Below, in pieces: positions 45,691 through 54,478 of a stretch of DNA of 64,000 nucleotides (its first letter is position 1; each line of letters begins with the position of its first letter). The DNA comes from Candidatus Electrothrix gigas (GTDB lineage: Bacteria; Desulfobacterota; Desulfobulbia; Desulfobulbales; Desulfobulbaceae): the NCBI GenBank assembly GCA_022766165.1, contig QYLO01000008.1, forward strand, positions 1 to 64,000. The letters run 5' to 3'. The position numbers were made by a program, and so were the translations under genes. The notes beneath the pieces are model-generated. The model worked only from the letters and a program-made list of their open reading frames with translations, had not been told where the DNA came from and searched no databases.

Positions 45691-46425
45691 TCAGATCTCA
45701 AACCTGGCCTTTTCATCCCAGTCTGGATTTAACCTGTTGGCTCGCTGGTACCCATAGGGATTACTGAGTACCCTGGTTTTTCCCAGCAGATAGTCGTTGG
45801 AGGGTTCATGGATATGGCCGTGGACCCAAGCTGCGGGCTGAAACTCCATGATGATATCATCCCAATGGTTGGCGTAACAGTCGTTCTGCAGTCGCCATAC
45901 ATCTGCTGGAAAGAAACTTTTCCAGCTAGGCGCATGATGGCTGATGCAGACGACCCGATCCTCGGTGGCCCGGAGCAGGGTATCCACAAAAAACTGTTCG
46001 TCCCGCCTTCCCCATTTATTACCGTATTCTGCCTGATAGATGTCGTGGATCTCAAGGAAATCATTCATGAGCAAGCGTGCCATAGTGGAAGTCTTTTCCC
46101 ACCAGCCCGTGGCACCGAGAAAGAGTACATCGCCGATGCGGGTTGTTGAGCGGTTCAGGATACGGACATTGGCGTACCGCTGTTTTGCTAACTCCCTGTC
46201 CAGCGTTTCTTTCCGAGTTCCGTAATACTCGTGATTACCGGGAACAAAGAGAAATGGACAGTGGGTGAGATCGTCCAGCAGGTGCAGATAGCGGCCCACC
46301 ATACCTGATGGTTTCAAGTCCCCGGCGCAGATAATCACATCGGCTTCCCTGTTGCCTGCCAGTCGCTTGGCGAGTTCTTCGCTGCCAAACTCAACATGGA
46401 GATCTGAAAAGTAATAAATCAACAT
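45691..46425 (-). CDS. Calcineurin-like metallophosphoesterase
   Basis: A 244-residue phosphoesterase with all five motif blocks: SDLHVE, GDLK, GNHEYY, SHHAPS and HGHIHEP, the ligands of two metal ions. The substrate is unknown. The family includes nucleases and phosphodiesterases. No signal peptide, so cytoplasmic. It stands alone between gatA and menG, with 43 nt to menG. Confidence 0.9.
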   Translation of the reverse strand: MLIYYFSDLHVEFGSEELAKRLAGNREADVIICAGDLKPSGMVGRYLHLLDDLTHCPFLFVPGNHEYYGTRKETLDRELAKQRYANVRILNRSTTRIGDVLFLGATGWWEKTSTMARLLMNDFLEIHDIYQAEYGNKWGRRDEQFFVDTLLRATEDRVVCISHHAPSWKSFFPADVWRLQNDCYANHWDDIIMEFQPAAWVHGHIHEPSNDYLLGKTRVLSNPYGYQRANRLNPDWDEKARFEI

Positions 46426-46467
46426 CTGTGTGAGCTTAGGTGTGAGCGTTTTTGTTCTTTGAGTTCG

Positions 46468-47175
46468 TTACTTGATGCCAATGTAGATAGATACAATCCC
46501 AAAAGTCAGCTTTTTGCGTTCCAAGTGAGAAAATCCAACCTTCTGCATCATGATGAAGAGTTCCTCTGGTTCATAAAATAAGGCGATGGACTTGGCAAGA
46601 TATTTGTATGCCTCTTTGTCCGCAGTACAGACTCCAGCAATGCAGGGCATAATATAATGCAGATAACAGGTGTAAATGGGTCTGAATAACCTGTTGGTTG
46701 GACGAGAAAATTCCAAAATGAGCAGCTTGCCTCCTGGCTGAAGAACCCGGTAGATTTCTGCCAAGCCCCTGCGAATATTGGCAAGATTTCGGACGCCAAA
46801 GGCCACGGTACAGCCGGAAAATACATCCTTACCAGTCGGGATGACCTCTCCGTCTCCACATATAGGAAAGATCCTTGCATTATACGGATCGTTATGCAAT
46901 TTTTTCAGCCCAGCCTTGAGCATATTTTCACAGAGATCCAGAGAGAAAACATGTCGATTTTCGGCCTGACAGGCAAGCTCTCTGGACAGGGAAAGGGTTC
47001 CGGCACAGAGATCAAGCACTGGGCCTTCTGGGACATCATGCAGTAAACGAGTTGTATGCCTGCGCCAAGAGTGATCAAGCAGGAGAGAAAACAGGGAACT
47101 GAGAAAATCATACCTCTGGCTCAGAGAGGCAAAGGTGTTTCGTACATACGTCTTTTTTTCTTTAGGATAAAACAT
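46468..47175 (-). CDS. menG: Demethylmenaquinone methyltransferase (UbiE/MenG)
   Basis: About 235 residues. An SAM methyltransferase with YVRNTFASLSQRYDFLSSLFS (family N-terminus), VLDLCAGTLSLSREL (motif I) and VAFGVRNLANIRRGLAEIYRVLQPGGKLLILEFSRP, split here over motif II and post-I. It adds the last methyl group to menaquinone. An upstream ATG at 47235 overlaps the mqnA stop as TAATG and is an alternative start. Located next to mqnA, consistent with the futalosine menaquinone route. Confidence 0.93.
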   Translation of the reverse strand: MFYPKEKKTYVRNTFASLSQRYDFLSSLFSLLLDHSWRRHTTRLLHDVPEGPVLDLCAGTLSLSRELACQAENRHVFSLDLCENMLKAGLKKLHNDPYNARIFPICGDGEVIPTGKDVFSGCTVAFGVRNLANIRRGLAEIYRVLQPGGKLLILEFSRPTNRLFRPIYTCYLHYIMPCIAGVCTADKEAYKYLAKSIALFYEPEELFIMMQKVGFSHLERKKLTFGIVSIYIGIK

Positions 47176-47234
47176 ACAACACCATCCAGAGAGTAGAGGG
47201 AAAAGCAGAGAATTATTTCTGTATACCCTCTGCA

Positions 47235-48077
47235 TTATTGAAAAATTTTTAAAGGTAAGGCCTTGACAGATGCTGCCTCGTGGCGAATCAGACGGCTGAA
47301 GAATTTTTCCAAAGCACGTAGTTTTGCCGGGCCAAGATCATATTCCATAGCCTGGAAATAGGCAAGGCAGGCCGTGGTATGCATTGGGATACGGCTGGCA
47401 ACCTGTGCAGAGATTGTTGCCAGATGCTTCTGGCCCTGATCACGACAGGCAAGCAGGGTCTGGTGCAAATCCCTGGCTGTATCTTCTGCTGTTGCAAGAA
47501 AATCTTCACGCACAGCGCAGACAGAAAAGACAAAGGGCAACCCGGTCTGTTGATTCCAGAATTCTGCCAGGTCCAAGCGGACAGGGTAGGGGGACGCCGG
47601 ATCGTTTGCCAGCCGCAGGGCCTCATCGCCTATGGCCAGCACGGCTGTAGGTTCTTCTTCAGGTTGACGTTTGGCGAATATTTCGCCACTGGTATATTCA
47701 GGCCTGACAGCAAAAAAATCTTCCAAGATGATACGTAATAGCCAGACCGAGGTCTCGGATTGACCGGTCATCAGTATTTTTCTGCCATCTAGCTGTTTTG
47801 GCGTAACTAAGGAAAACATAAAAACACTCCCCACCGGCCCGGTAGCGGAAATGGAAAGATCAGCCATGATCCGGTACTGCTCGGGGCGGGCTGCATACTC
47901 GTAGCAAGAGACAAAGCCGAGATCCAAATCTCCGGTAGCCAGGAGCCCATTGAGATGGGCAGGTGGGGCCTCAGTCACGGCCCAGTCCGGTCGATGCACC
48001 TGCTCCTTCCACACCTCGTAGATAGGAGCGGTGTTAATATAATTTACCATGCCGATGCGTGCCATAGCTTTTTTCAT
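47235..48077 (-). CDS. mqnA: Chorismate dehydratase MqnA
   Basis: About 280 residues with the MqnA/MqnD pattern: GMVNYINTAPIYEVW, LGFVSCYEYAA, SATGPVGSVFMFS and AIGDEALRLAND. MqnA dehydrates chorismate to 3-enolpyruvylbenzoate, first step of the futalosine pathway. The ATG at 48077 has gggtaac just before it; 48065 is an alternative. A long upstream extension of the frame to 48353 overlaps the neighbouring gene and is not coding. mqnC and an amidohydrolase lie 13 kb away. Confidence 0.92.
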   Translation of the reverse strand: MKKAMARIGMVNYINTAPIYEVWKEQVHRPDWAVTEAPPAHLNGLLATGDLDLGFVSCYEYAARPEQYRIMADLSISATGPVGSVFMFSLVTPKQLDGRKILMTGQSETSVWLLRIILEDFFAVRPEYTSGEIFAKRQPEEEPTAVLAIGDEALRLANDPASPYPVRLDLAEFWNQQTGLPFVFSVCAVREDFLATAEDTARDLHQTLLACRDQGQKHLATISAQVASRIPMHTTACLAYFQAMEYDLGPAKLRALEKFFSRLIRHEAASVKALPLKIFQ

Positions 48078-48123
48078 GTTACCCGGCACGTTGCCACTGC
48101 AAACCAGCTCTCTTCCTGCTCCA

Positions 48124-48729
48124 TTACTTTCCCCCCTTTTGAAATTTCCGCAGAGCATCCAGGGCTTCCTGGTCCTCTTTGGCCCGTTGCTCTTTTCTGC
48201 TGCCTGTCCTTCCGGCTTCGGGCTTATCTGCGGTTCCTTTTTCCTGTTCTTTGCTTTCATTCCAGTGCAGGGATTCTTCCACTGAATCCTTGACCTCATC
48301 AAAGGCGTGGCGAATTTCATCAAGCGGAGCAATCTTGCCAGTACCGATATCATCCAAGGTGGTCACGGTTTTACTGAACACCCTGGAAAAAAAGGACATC
48401 ATCAGGCCACCAAACCAGAAGCCGAAAAAAATTGTGGGGGTGCCAAGAAAGAGGAGTATTATCTTGGTGCCCGTACCCAGAGTGTTGAATTTCCAGAAGA
48501 GCAGGCTCAGAATGATGTCAAAGACCACAGCAGCGGTCAGCCGGGTACCCAGGGTCTGGTTATAGACAAAACCCTTGATAACCTGATCCTCAGTGATTTT
48601 CTCTCGATGGCCCAGATTGTAGATGAGGAGATAGAGTTTTCGCAGGAAAAATTTTCCTTTTTTATCAAGCAGGTAAAACTGGGATGCCAAGATAAAATAG
48701 ACCAGCAGCCAGATGAGTAAGGTGTCCAT
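48124..48729 (-). CDS. Membrane protein of unknown function with charged C-terminus
   Basis: A 201-residue protein with an N-terminal membrane segment (about residues 4-20) and two more (about 84-125), then a long charged coiled tail (KEQEKGTADKPEAG, EQRAKEDQEALDALRKF). No family recognised. It precedes mqnA with 46 nt between, so it may be in the menaquinone transcript. Confidence 0.7.
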   Translation of the reverse strand: MDTLLIWLLVYFILASQFYLLDKKGKFFLRKLYLLIYNLGHREKITEDQVIKGFVYNQTLGTRLTAAVVFDIILSLLFWKFNTLGTGTKIILLFLGTPTIFFGFWFGGLMMSFFSRVFSKTVTTLDDIGTGKIAPLDEIRHAFDEVKDSVEESLHWNESKEQEKGTADKPEAGRTGSRKEQRAKEDQEALDALRKFQKGGK

Positions 48730-48750
48730 GTTTTCCTCGTATCGGTTAAC

Positions 48751-49089
48751 TTACGTGTTGATGTACTCATCAACTTCTTGTTTCAAAATCGGTAGATGTT
48801 TCTTTGCTGCGGCCCATATAACTTCGCATTCGATGATATCGTAACCGTGTGCAATAATATTTCTGAAACCGATGATCCTTCTGTAATCAGTAATTTTTTC
48901 AATAAATTCAGAATCAAAACGTTTGATACGGTTCAACGCTTCACCTATTATTTCAAATTTTCTTTCTACAGCAGCCTGAATCAAATTGCTCTTCTCGAAT
49001 TCGGAATAATCAATATTATTTATAAATTGCTCTATATCTTCAGCAGCTTGTTGTATATCAAAAAGAAGCTTATTGATTTCACGCTTCAT
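48751..49089 (-). CDS. hepT: HepT-like toxin (HEPN/DUF86), second pair
   Basis: A 112-residue helical HEPN protein with RNIIAHGYD as catalytic RxxxxH motif. Partner of the nucleotidyltransferase upstream, whose stop overlaps its start by 11 nt. Paralogous to the pair at 11341-11995, but clearly different in sequence. No direct repeats were found at its borders. Confidence 0.88.
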   Translation of the reverse strand: MKREINKLLFDIQQAAEDIEQFINNIDYSEFEKSNLIQAAVERKFEIIGEALNRIKRFDSEFIEKITDYRRIIGFRNIIAHGYDIIECEVIWAAAKKHLPILKQEVDEYINT

Positions 49090-49396
49090 AAATCAGCCTT
49101 TTTGTTTCATTCACTGCTTCGAGGAAATATGGATTGTTAAACTTTTTTTCAAAAACAAGCTCAACAGGTCTTCCGAAAAGGTCTTCTAATTGCTCCCTAA
49201 GTCCGAAATAACGATCAAAAGGATCAGAACAATCCGATGGGTCAAATCTTACTAATAAATCAATATCACTGTCTGGGCCGAACCTGTCTGTATTTACCGA
49301 GCCGAAGCTCGAAAGATGCTTTACACGAAAAGCGGCGCATATTTTTTTTAATTCTTCTTCAACAGATAAGAAATCAAAGGTATTCTTTTTTTTCAT
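49079..49396 (-). CDS. mntA: MntA-like antitoxin nucleotidyltransferase, second pair
   Basis: A 105-residue minimal nucleotidyltransferase with SFGSVNTDRFGPDSDIDLLV (GSx10DxD). Expected to AMPylate the HepT protein. The ATG at 49396 overlaps the stop of a 70-codon frame (49393-49605) as ATGA, so an upstream leader peptide or gene remnant may couple its translation. That frame has no motif I recognise. Confidence 0.87.
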   Translation of the reverse strand: MKKKNTFDFLSVEEELKKICAAFRVKHLSSFGSVNTDRFGPDSDIDLLVRFDPSDCSDPFDRYFGLREQLEDLFGRPVELVFEKKFNNPYFLEAVNETKRLIYEA

Positions 49397-49492
49397 ATCT
49401 TATTCCTTTTTATCTTAGCGATGTAAAACTCTATCTCGTCGATTCTTTTCCAGCCAGGAGAGCGACGGCAGGGCGTAGTTAATTGGATTGTC

Positions 49493-49508
49493 TTGACCGT
49501 TCGGTCAA
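49493..49508. promoter_or_regulatory. TetR-type operator-like palindrome
   Basis: TTGACCG-TT-CGGTCAA, a perfect 16-bp dyad of the kind bound by TetR-family repressors. It lies upstream of the second mntA (97 nt) in the 285-bp gap before the 417-residue protein gene. No tetR gene is in the window. Confidence 0.4.
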
Positions 49509-49681
49509 CTATGAGGTTTCTTTCTGTGTAGGAGTTGCAATAGGATTGTTGGCGATTGATTGTTGACGATTTTGTCTGGCTTGTTGAACTCAAGCTCGTT
49601 TTCATTTAATGTAAGCCGTAATTTTGAAGCATGCCGAAATTATCCATATTTTCAGTGACGGACTATAATTGCTCACATAAC

Positions 49682-50935
49682 TCACCCGCCAATCTCCGAA
49701 GCCACCAGCTCGGCCACCCATTGCTTTTTACAGGGCGGATATTTTTTATATTCAGTATAAAACCGCTGTTTATTATATTTAAACAACCTGATCGGATCAG
49801 AGGGGTCAAGCTCTGACAGAAGATGTTCCAGAGCAGTCTGGTATGTTGCGGGCATACGTCTATGGGGTATTGTAAGATAGTCGAACAGCTCAACTGAGAG
49901 CGGAACCTCGTAGAACTGCTTACCTGCTGCAAAGCACTTCTGCAGACGTTCTATTGTAAAGAACAGCGGCGGGATCTCGTTTGCATGGCTGGCGATAAAA
50001 TTTTTCTTTCTCATTTCGCTCCAACCCTTGTAGCTTTGATCCTGTGTACAGATAAAATTTGCCAGCAGAATCTCTTTTTTGTATTCAAGCAGTTCAGGAT
50101 GGTTTTGATAAAACTTCATGTCCAGCTGGAAAAAATTTGCCTTTCTCAGATCCCGCAACAGATTCTTCTGGTCAATCGGCAATATCTGAACATCTGCATC
50201 TGTCATGCCTGTGCAGTTGAGCCGATCCAGGTCCTTGCAGATAACAAAGACAGGTTGCTTTTCATCAGCAGGGTGTTCCAAAATATAGACACCGCCCAGA
50301 GCTTCTGTATAAAAGATCTCAATATTTGGATAGGCAAAGTCTGCAATACCCACCTTACGCTGGCGAAGATCACCGTATTTTTTCGATGAATCAATAAGCT
50401 GTTGTCGCTTCTCCTTGTCCTCCCACAGCGTGTCGCTCTTCAGGAAATCAGCGATCAGTTGCTGCTGTTTTTTCGCACCTGCAATCAGGTTGCGCGGTGT
50501 TTCTGCCCGCAGGATAAAGGAATCCACTAACAGGAGGTCTTTGAGGCTGGCATAGCTGGAGATCCCGTTTTCCAGATCAATACACAGGGCATCTGTGGTG
50601 GTGATATCCATAATTTCAGCAGCAAAGCGATCAAAAAAAGAGGAGATCATGCTCCGGTCAAAGGAGTGATAGGGAAAATACACCGGGGCATAACGCTGAT
50701 AAATGGTGATAATAATCCCCATAGGATTTGCCAGGGAATGGGTAAGGTAATAAATGCTTCTCTTTTCCGTGGCAACTTCTGGACTCCAGCCAAACATATC
50801 CACGGAAAAATGTTTCAGGCTGGTGGGCTGAAATCCCATAGAAACCAAGGCCCAGTTATACCGTTCAATCATTTGAGCTGAGGTGATTTGTATCAGACCG
50901 CTGCCATGCAGACCTTTCTGCTTGAGGAGTTTCAT
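49682..50935 (-). CDS. Unrecognised 417-residue protein, fourth gene of AAA+ operon
   Basis: A soluble 417-residue protein with no signal peptide and no family I recognise. Notable segments are FSVDMFGWSPEVATEKRSIYY-type aromatic stretch near residue 45, DLENGISSYASL, and a basic C-terminus (YKKYPPCKKQWVAELVASE). It starts 17 nt after the AAA+ ATPase stop and is surely co-transcribed with it. Its role should be sought with the ATPase; substrate adaptor or effector are both possible. Confidence 0.75.
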   Translation of the reverse strand: MKLLKQKGLHGSGLIQITSAQMIERYNWALVSMGFQPTSLKHFSVDMFGWSPEVATEKRSIYYLTHSLANPMGIIITIYQRYAPVYFPYHSFDRSMISSFFDRFAAEIMDITTTDALCIDLENGISSYASLKDLLLVDSFILRAETPRNLIAGAKKQQQLIADFLKSDTLWEDKEKRQQLIDSSKKYGDLRQRKVGIADFAYPNIEIFYTEALGGVYILEHPADEKQPVFVICKDLDRLNCTGMTDADVQILPIDQKNLLRDLRKANFFQLDMKFYQNHPELLEYKKEILLANFICTQDQSYKGWSEMRKKNFIASHANEIPPLFFTIERLQKCFAAGKQFYEVPLSVELFDYLTIPHRRMPATYQTALEHLLSELDPSDPIRLFKYNKQRFYTEYKKYPPCKKQWVAELVASEIGG

Positions 50936-50952
50936 GTTAGCCTACTGTTATC

Positions 50953-52920
50953 TTAGCCTGCTGTTCTCTTTGCAAAACGCCGCTGGGCCTCCTGCTCCAC
51001 CTGGTATTCCTCCAGCCGCCCAGTCACCTTGTTTTCAAAATCCCTGTCCAGAATCGTGGCCATGTTGTCCAGATAGCGAACCACCTCCTGAAAGCGGATG
51101 TTGGCAAAGGACAGCCCCCGCATATTCGCCTGCATCAGTTCCTTGAGCATGTTCAGTTTTTCTGCATACGATCTGGCAAAAAAGTAGGCGTGATCGTCCA
51201 TCCATTCTGTTGGAAAATCAAAGTCTGTTAGCCGGGTATTAACAGCGGTCTGGATATTCCGCACATCCCGTGAAGTGAAACCGGGAAACTCTGCCTTGAC
51301 ATGATGAAAGAGCCGGGCAAAGAACAGATGCTCCTCAACGCTATGCTCCTTCATGGTTTTTTCAATGATTGTTTTTATTTTATAAACCTGCGCCTCGCTC
51401 TTTTTTTCGTACTGTTCAATGAGCTGCCCTGTAATATCTTGGGCTGACATGAACTCGTACTCTTCTGGATGCCGCATATCCACAAAACCAGGCACCATAG
51501 TTTCATAAGTCTGCCACCAGATATAGTCCTGATCCAGAAAATCTTCAACAGTGGTGGCTCCGGCAAGGAGGGAACGTTTTTGAATCCGGGAGAGTACGGC
51601 CTTATCTAAGGTTTCAGGTAGATTGGTATAGATCTGAATCAGTCGGTTGCCCTGTTTAGCTGCTGAAGCACCTTCCGTATTGACCAGAAAACTCTCGACC
51701 ACCTCAATGACTCCGGCAGATGTGCCTCGTGCGCCCCGGTCACGCAGTTTACCGTCGCCATCGTCAATGGGTGCATAGATAATCATGTCCGGCGAGGTAG
51801 TGGGGCGGAACCATTTTTCCATGTTCTCGCTGGTACCGCCCTGATAGGTGGAAACAACCGACTGGGGGATGGGATGAAAGAGAAAGGTGATGCCCAGGTC
51901 CGTGCAACGGTCATACAGTTCAGTGGCTGTGGCAGATATCCCCATGCTCTTGCCCGTGCCAGCAGGCCCGTATTCCATTGTTACAGCAGGAAAACCGCCC
52001 AGCTCGTTGATGGGGTTTTTCTTCTGCTCTACGTCATAGCACATCAAAAACTGGATGGTGCGTTTTGAGCTATGCTTGTACATGGTGTTGCCAACAATCT
52101 CACTCCATTCCAGCCGGTTAAAGTGCATACTACCGCTCACCTGCATGGTATGGGCAGTAAATCCTTGAATGACAAAATCTTCGCCTTCCAGCTTATAGCT
52201 CTTGCTCTCAAAGGGTTCTGTATATTTGAGGGAATCCTGGATAAAGGCTATTTCGTTAAGCACTTCCTGATAATAGAGCTGGGTCAGTTTGACAAATTCC
52301 AGCGGTCTTTTAATACTGTCTGCACTGACAAAAAAACCATGATAGTAGAGCAAGTAGTTCAGGGAATGGATATAGTTGGCCAGATGCAGTTCTTCGGGAA
52401 GACCTGGAAAGCTGACCTGGACCGAATCCAGGGCCTCGCTCTTAAAGGAACTCAGGCTGGAAACAGTATAGTTAGCCGTAACAAAGAGCAGTATGGCTGA
52501 AGTGGTGATGTTCTTTTGACGGAACTCGGTTTGGGCTTCTGGATTATTTCTCAATGCTCCACTGGCCTGCTGTTCCTTGAGCGTGTAAAAGTTAGAGGCC
52601 TTGGAATAGAGGTTGGCTGCGTGCATTCCCAAGGCAATACCTTGACGAACAACGTTGAGACAAAGGGCCACATCTGGATGATAGATCAGTAACGGGTCAT
52701 CACTGATTTTTTTTGCCTTATCCGCAATACTGACCGTTTCTTGGGCCGATGCATTGCTGATACTCCTGATAATTTCATGAGCATTGGCTGTTTCCTTGAG
52801 GCGTTCTTTTTTCACCCGAGGATGCCAAGAGGCCCGCCGAAGAAAAGCCGTGGCCTTGGTAAGTTGTTCGTCCAAATCAGCCTGTTTGATCGGCAAAAAA
52901 CCGCCGTTGTCAGAGTCCAT
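50953..52920 (-). CDS. AAA+ ATPase, third gene of an undescribed operon
   Basis: A 655-residue protein. Residues 1-290 form an unrecognised helical region. Then comes an AAA+ core: Walker A EYGPAGTGKS (about 316-325), a Walker-B-like DMIIYAPIDDGDG, sensor-1 IQIYTNLPETLDKAVLSRI with a candidate arginine finger, and GFTSRDVRNIQTAV in the sensor-2 position. It likely remodels a protein complex. The ATG and about 30 nt upstream, including a weak cgga site, lie in a 64-bp repeat created where a 5-kb island separates it from gene 2. Confidence 0.85.
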   Translation of the reverse strand: MDSDNGGFLPIKQADLDEQLTKATAFLRRASWHPRVKKERLKETANAHEIIRSISNASAQETVSIADKAKKISDDPLLIYHPDVALCLNVVRQGIALGMHAANLYSKASNFYTLKEQQASGALRNNPEAQTEFRQKNITTSAILLFVTANYTVSSLSSFKSEALDSVQVSFPGLPEELHLANYIHSLNYLLYYHGFFVSADSIKRPLEFVKLTQLYYQEVLNEIAFIQDSLKYTEPFESKSYKLEGEDFVIQGFTAHTMQVSGSMHFNRLEWSEIVGNTMYKHSSKRTIQFLMCYDVEQKKNPINELGGFPAVTMEYGPAGTGKSMGISATATELYDRCTDLGITFLFHPIPQSVVSTYQGGTSENMEKWFRPTTSPDMIIYAPIDDGDGKLRDRGARGTSAGVIEVVESFLVNTEGASAAKQGNRLIQIYTNLPETLDKAVLSRIQKRSLLAGATTVEDFLDQDYIWWQTYETMVPGFVDMRHPEEYEFMSAQDITGQLIEQYEKKSEAQVYKIKTIIEKTMKEHSVEEHLFFARLFHHVKAEFPGFTSRDVRNIQTAVNTRLTDFDFPTEWMDDHAYFFARSYAEKLNMLKELMQANMRGLSFANIRFQEVVRYLDNMATILDRDFENKVTGRLEEYQVEQEAQRRFAKRTAG

Positions 52921-52950
52921 TGATTATTCCGTGTCTGCTGAAAGATATTA
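52887..52950. repeat. Left 64-bp direct repeat of the BrnTA island
   Basis: Identical to 58010-58073 except one base (52940 G, 58063 A). It contains the start of the AAA+ gene (first eleven codons) and the end of the preceding gene. Together the copies bracket 52951-58009. Confidence 0.92.
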
Positions 52951-53054
52951 TGTTGCATCCTTTACATAAGATAGTGTTCAGTGCATTTTGCATGATAAAA
53001 CTCTGGAGTGTATGTGTCAACAGCGACAGAAAAAAAGTGGGAGATTGAAGGGGG

Positions 53055-53109
53055 GGGATAAAAAGAAAAGCCCTGAATCCTGCCAAACTTAGGGCTGTGA
53101 CTCAGGGCT
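53055..53109 (-). terminator. Intrinsic terminator of the 53145-53501 gene
   Basis: Stem arms AGCCCTGA (53069-53076) and TCAGGGCT (53102-53109). Read on the minus strand, the stem is followed by TTTTCTTTTT. It lies about 36 nt beyond the stop of the small gene at 53145. Confidence 0.7.
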
Positions 53110-53144
53110 CTATTTCTCAGAGGTTCTTCTGTCAGCCATCGGGA

Positions 53145-53501
53145 TCAGACACCGCCGAACTGCCCCATATTGCAGACCTCCAGGACATATCGTCCTCGGG
53201 CCAGCAGAAAGTTATGCAGCACAGTATATGCGTCTGCATCGGCAACGTTCAGGGTGACATCAACAGCCAGGCCTGTCAAAACAATATTTCCACCATTCCG
53301 GGGAACAACAACAGGGGTACCCATGTCCCCGATGTACGGGCCAATGGCCAAGGTAATCGTGTCATCGGGCTTGAGAATCGCCTCAATGCGGCAGTCCTCA
53401 GCCGGCGCATCGTGTTCGACTGCCTGCACAGGACCTGTATCGTCAGTGCCGGTCACAAAGAGCTGAAACTGATCAGCCGAAATAAAGTTCATGCTCCGCA
53501 C
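53145..53501 (-). CDS. Small hypothetical protein in the island
   Basis: A 118-residue protein, largely beta-strand by composition (DDTITLAIGPYIGDMGTPVVV, NIVLTGLAVDVTLNV), without signal peptide or recognised family. A strong terminator behind it supports it as a gene. An inner ATG at 53492 is also possible. It lies on the mobile island, next to the TnpB remnant's right end. Confidence 0.55.
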   Translation of the reverse strand: MRSMNFISADQFQLFVTGTDDTGPVQAVEHDAPAEDCRIEAILKPDDTITLAIGPYIGDMGTPVVVPRNGGNIVLTGLAVDVTLNVADADAYTVLHNFLLARGRYVLEVCNMGQFGGV

Positions 53502-53525
53502 ATACTCATACGATCCGCTCTTAGA

Positions 53526-53555
53526 AATCTGACATAATCAACAAAATGTCAGATT
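53526..53555. repeat. 10-bp-arm inverted repeat near the IS right end
   Basis: AATCTGACAT, ten bases, ATGTCAGATT. A perfect stem that lies 25 nt before the small hypothetical gene and just outside the IS-like end. It shares GAAATCTGAC with the 12015-12045 hairpin, a match too short to prove relation. Confidence 0.6.
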
Positions 53556-53661
53556 ATCTATTCCTCATTCAACGTTGGTAGTTTCACTTGCTGTCGCAAG
53601 TCAGAGCTTCCAACTCCAAAGGCGTTACTTCGGTCAGAGTTTGACCTAGATTTTTACTTTA
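53541..53661 (-). ncRNA. Right-end / omegaRNA-like region of an IS605-type element
   Basis: The 120 nt behind the TnpB stop have the make-up of IS200/IS605 right ends: a compact hairpin ACTTGC-GACA-GCAAGT (53586-53601, minus strand) preceded by GC-rich text CTGACCGAAGTAACGCC. In intact elements this part gives the guide (omega) RNA for TnpB. Expression here is unproven, and the protein is broken. Confidence 0.4.
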
Positions 53662-53805
53662 AGCAGCAATCTCGATATACGCTTGGCGTAATATATTTTG
53701 TGCAGCATGAATATCTCTATTTTCTTCCACACCGCACCCACATTTAAAAACACGCTTGTTTAATGGCATATCATGCGTAGCTCCGCAATTCATGCAAAGC
53801 TTTAT
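53659..53805 (-). pseudogene. C-terminal remnant of TnpB (IS200/IS605 family)
   Basis: The translated tail reads CMNCGATHDMPLNKRVFKC-GCG and then RDIHAAQNILRQA before a stop. This is the TnpB zinc ribbon with the last RuvC aspartate. An in-frame stop lies a few codons upstream of the zinc ribbon, so only about 45 codons remain. Too short for normal ORF calling. It adjoins the truncated BrnT copy, which probably lost its 3' end in the same event. Confidence 0.8.
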
Positions 53806-53811
53806 GTTAAA

Positions 53812-54060
53812 TTAGCATAGATTATAATATATTATCAAGCGCTGATTCCCGCCCCGGTCAGTATAAACAACGACCAGAACACGTCCTTTCCCGGAACTAC
53901 CGATATCAATATATCGTTGCTCCTCCGCAGAATGATCATGGTCGGGAATCGTCATGGAGAGAGGATCAAGAAAGACGGTTGCCGCTTCATCAAAACCGAT
54001 TCCATGTTTCTTACGATTTGATTTTGCTTTCTTTTCGTCCCACTCAAAGTTCAGCTTCAT
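53812..54060 (-). pseudogene. brnT: Truncated BrnT toxin copy
   Basis: Residues 1-72 are those of the full BrnT at 54465-54743 (one change). After DRGGN the sequence diverges to QRLIIYYNLC and stops. The missing end in BrnT (IRIISCRKATYSERQYYEE) carries family-conserved Arg, Ser and Glu/Tyr residues of the RNase fold, so the copy is likely inactive. No antitoxin gene follows it. Confidence 0.8.
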
Positions 54061-54157
54061 CTGTCCGTACCTGTACCATGCTTCCGCTCCTGCTTTTGAT
54101 ACTCCTGTCTCTTCTCTGTATCATATCACCGACGGGGCTGCCCGCTCGCAGGTTGCA
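53845..54157. repeat. 313-bp direct duplication, copy A
   Basis: Matches 54528-54840 (offset 683) with about four substitutions. It spans most of brnT and its promoter region. Beyond 54157 both copies run into related but diverged palindromes. Confidence 0.88.
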
Positions 54158-54193
54158 GATGTGCGACACGAACCCCAACATGTCCGACTCGCC

Positions 54194-54478
54194 TTATGAT
54201 TGGTGGGGTTCAACTCTTTTAGAAAGCAAAGGGATTAAACAGCGTAAAGCTTTGTTCACGGATTCCGAGTCGGGGAAGTAAGGACGAAGGTCCGCTTCGA
54301 CAATAACTGCGCCCTTTGGGGGCACAACCTCTTTGGTAACAGTTGTACCGTCCTCCTGATGAACAGTAATCGAATATCCGGTCTGCATGGCTCTGTGATG
54401 TTTGCCCCGTACCCCGCCGGTGAAATCATATTCACTACGCATGTCCTTCTTTTTTTTCTTTTTGTCAGGATTCTTCAT
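54194..54478 (-). CDS. brnA: BrnA-type antitoxin
   Basis: About 94 residues with the BrnA opening MRSEYDFTGGVRGKHHRAMQ after a lysine-rich leader, and a C-terminal PDSESVNKALRCLIPLL segment that resembles the ribbon-helix-helix part. It binds BrnT and the brnTA promoter. Start 54478 overlaps the brnT stop by 14 nt. Frames extending to 54622 are shadow of brnT. Confidence 0.85.
   Translation of the reverse strand: MKNPDKKKKKKDMRSEYDFTGGVRGKHHRAMQTGYSITVHQEDGTTVTKEVVPPKGAVIVEADLRPYFPDSESVNKALRCLIPLLSKRVEPHQS

Noticed and set aside
48724-49680. Direct repeats around the second HepT-MntA pair
   Set aside because: I compared both flanks by eye and found no convincing match, nor the 31-nt hairpin.
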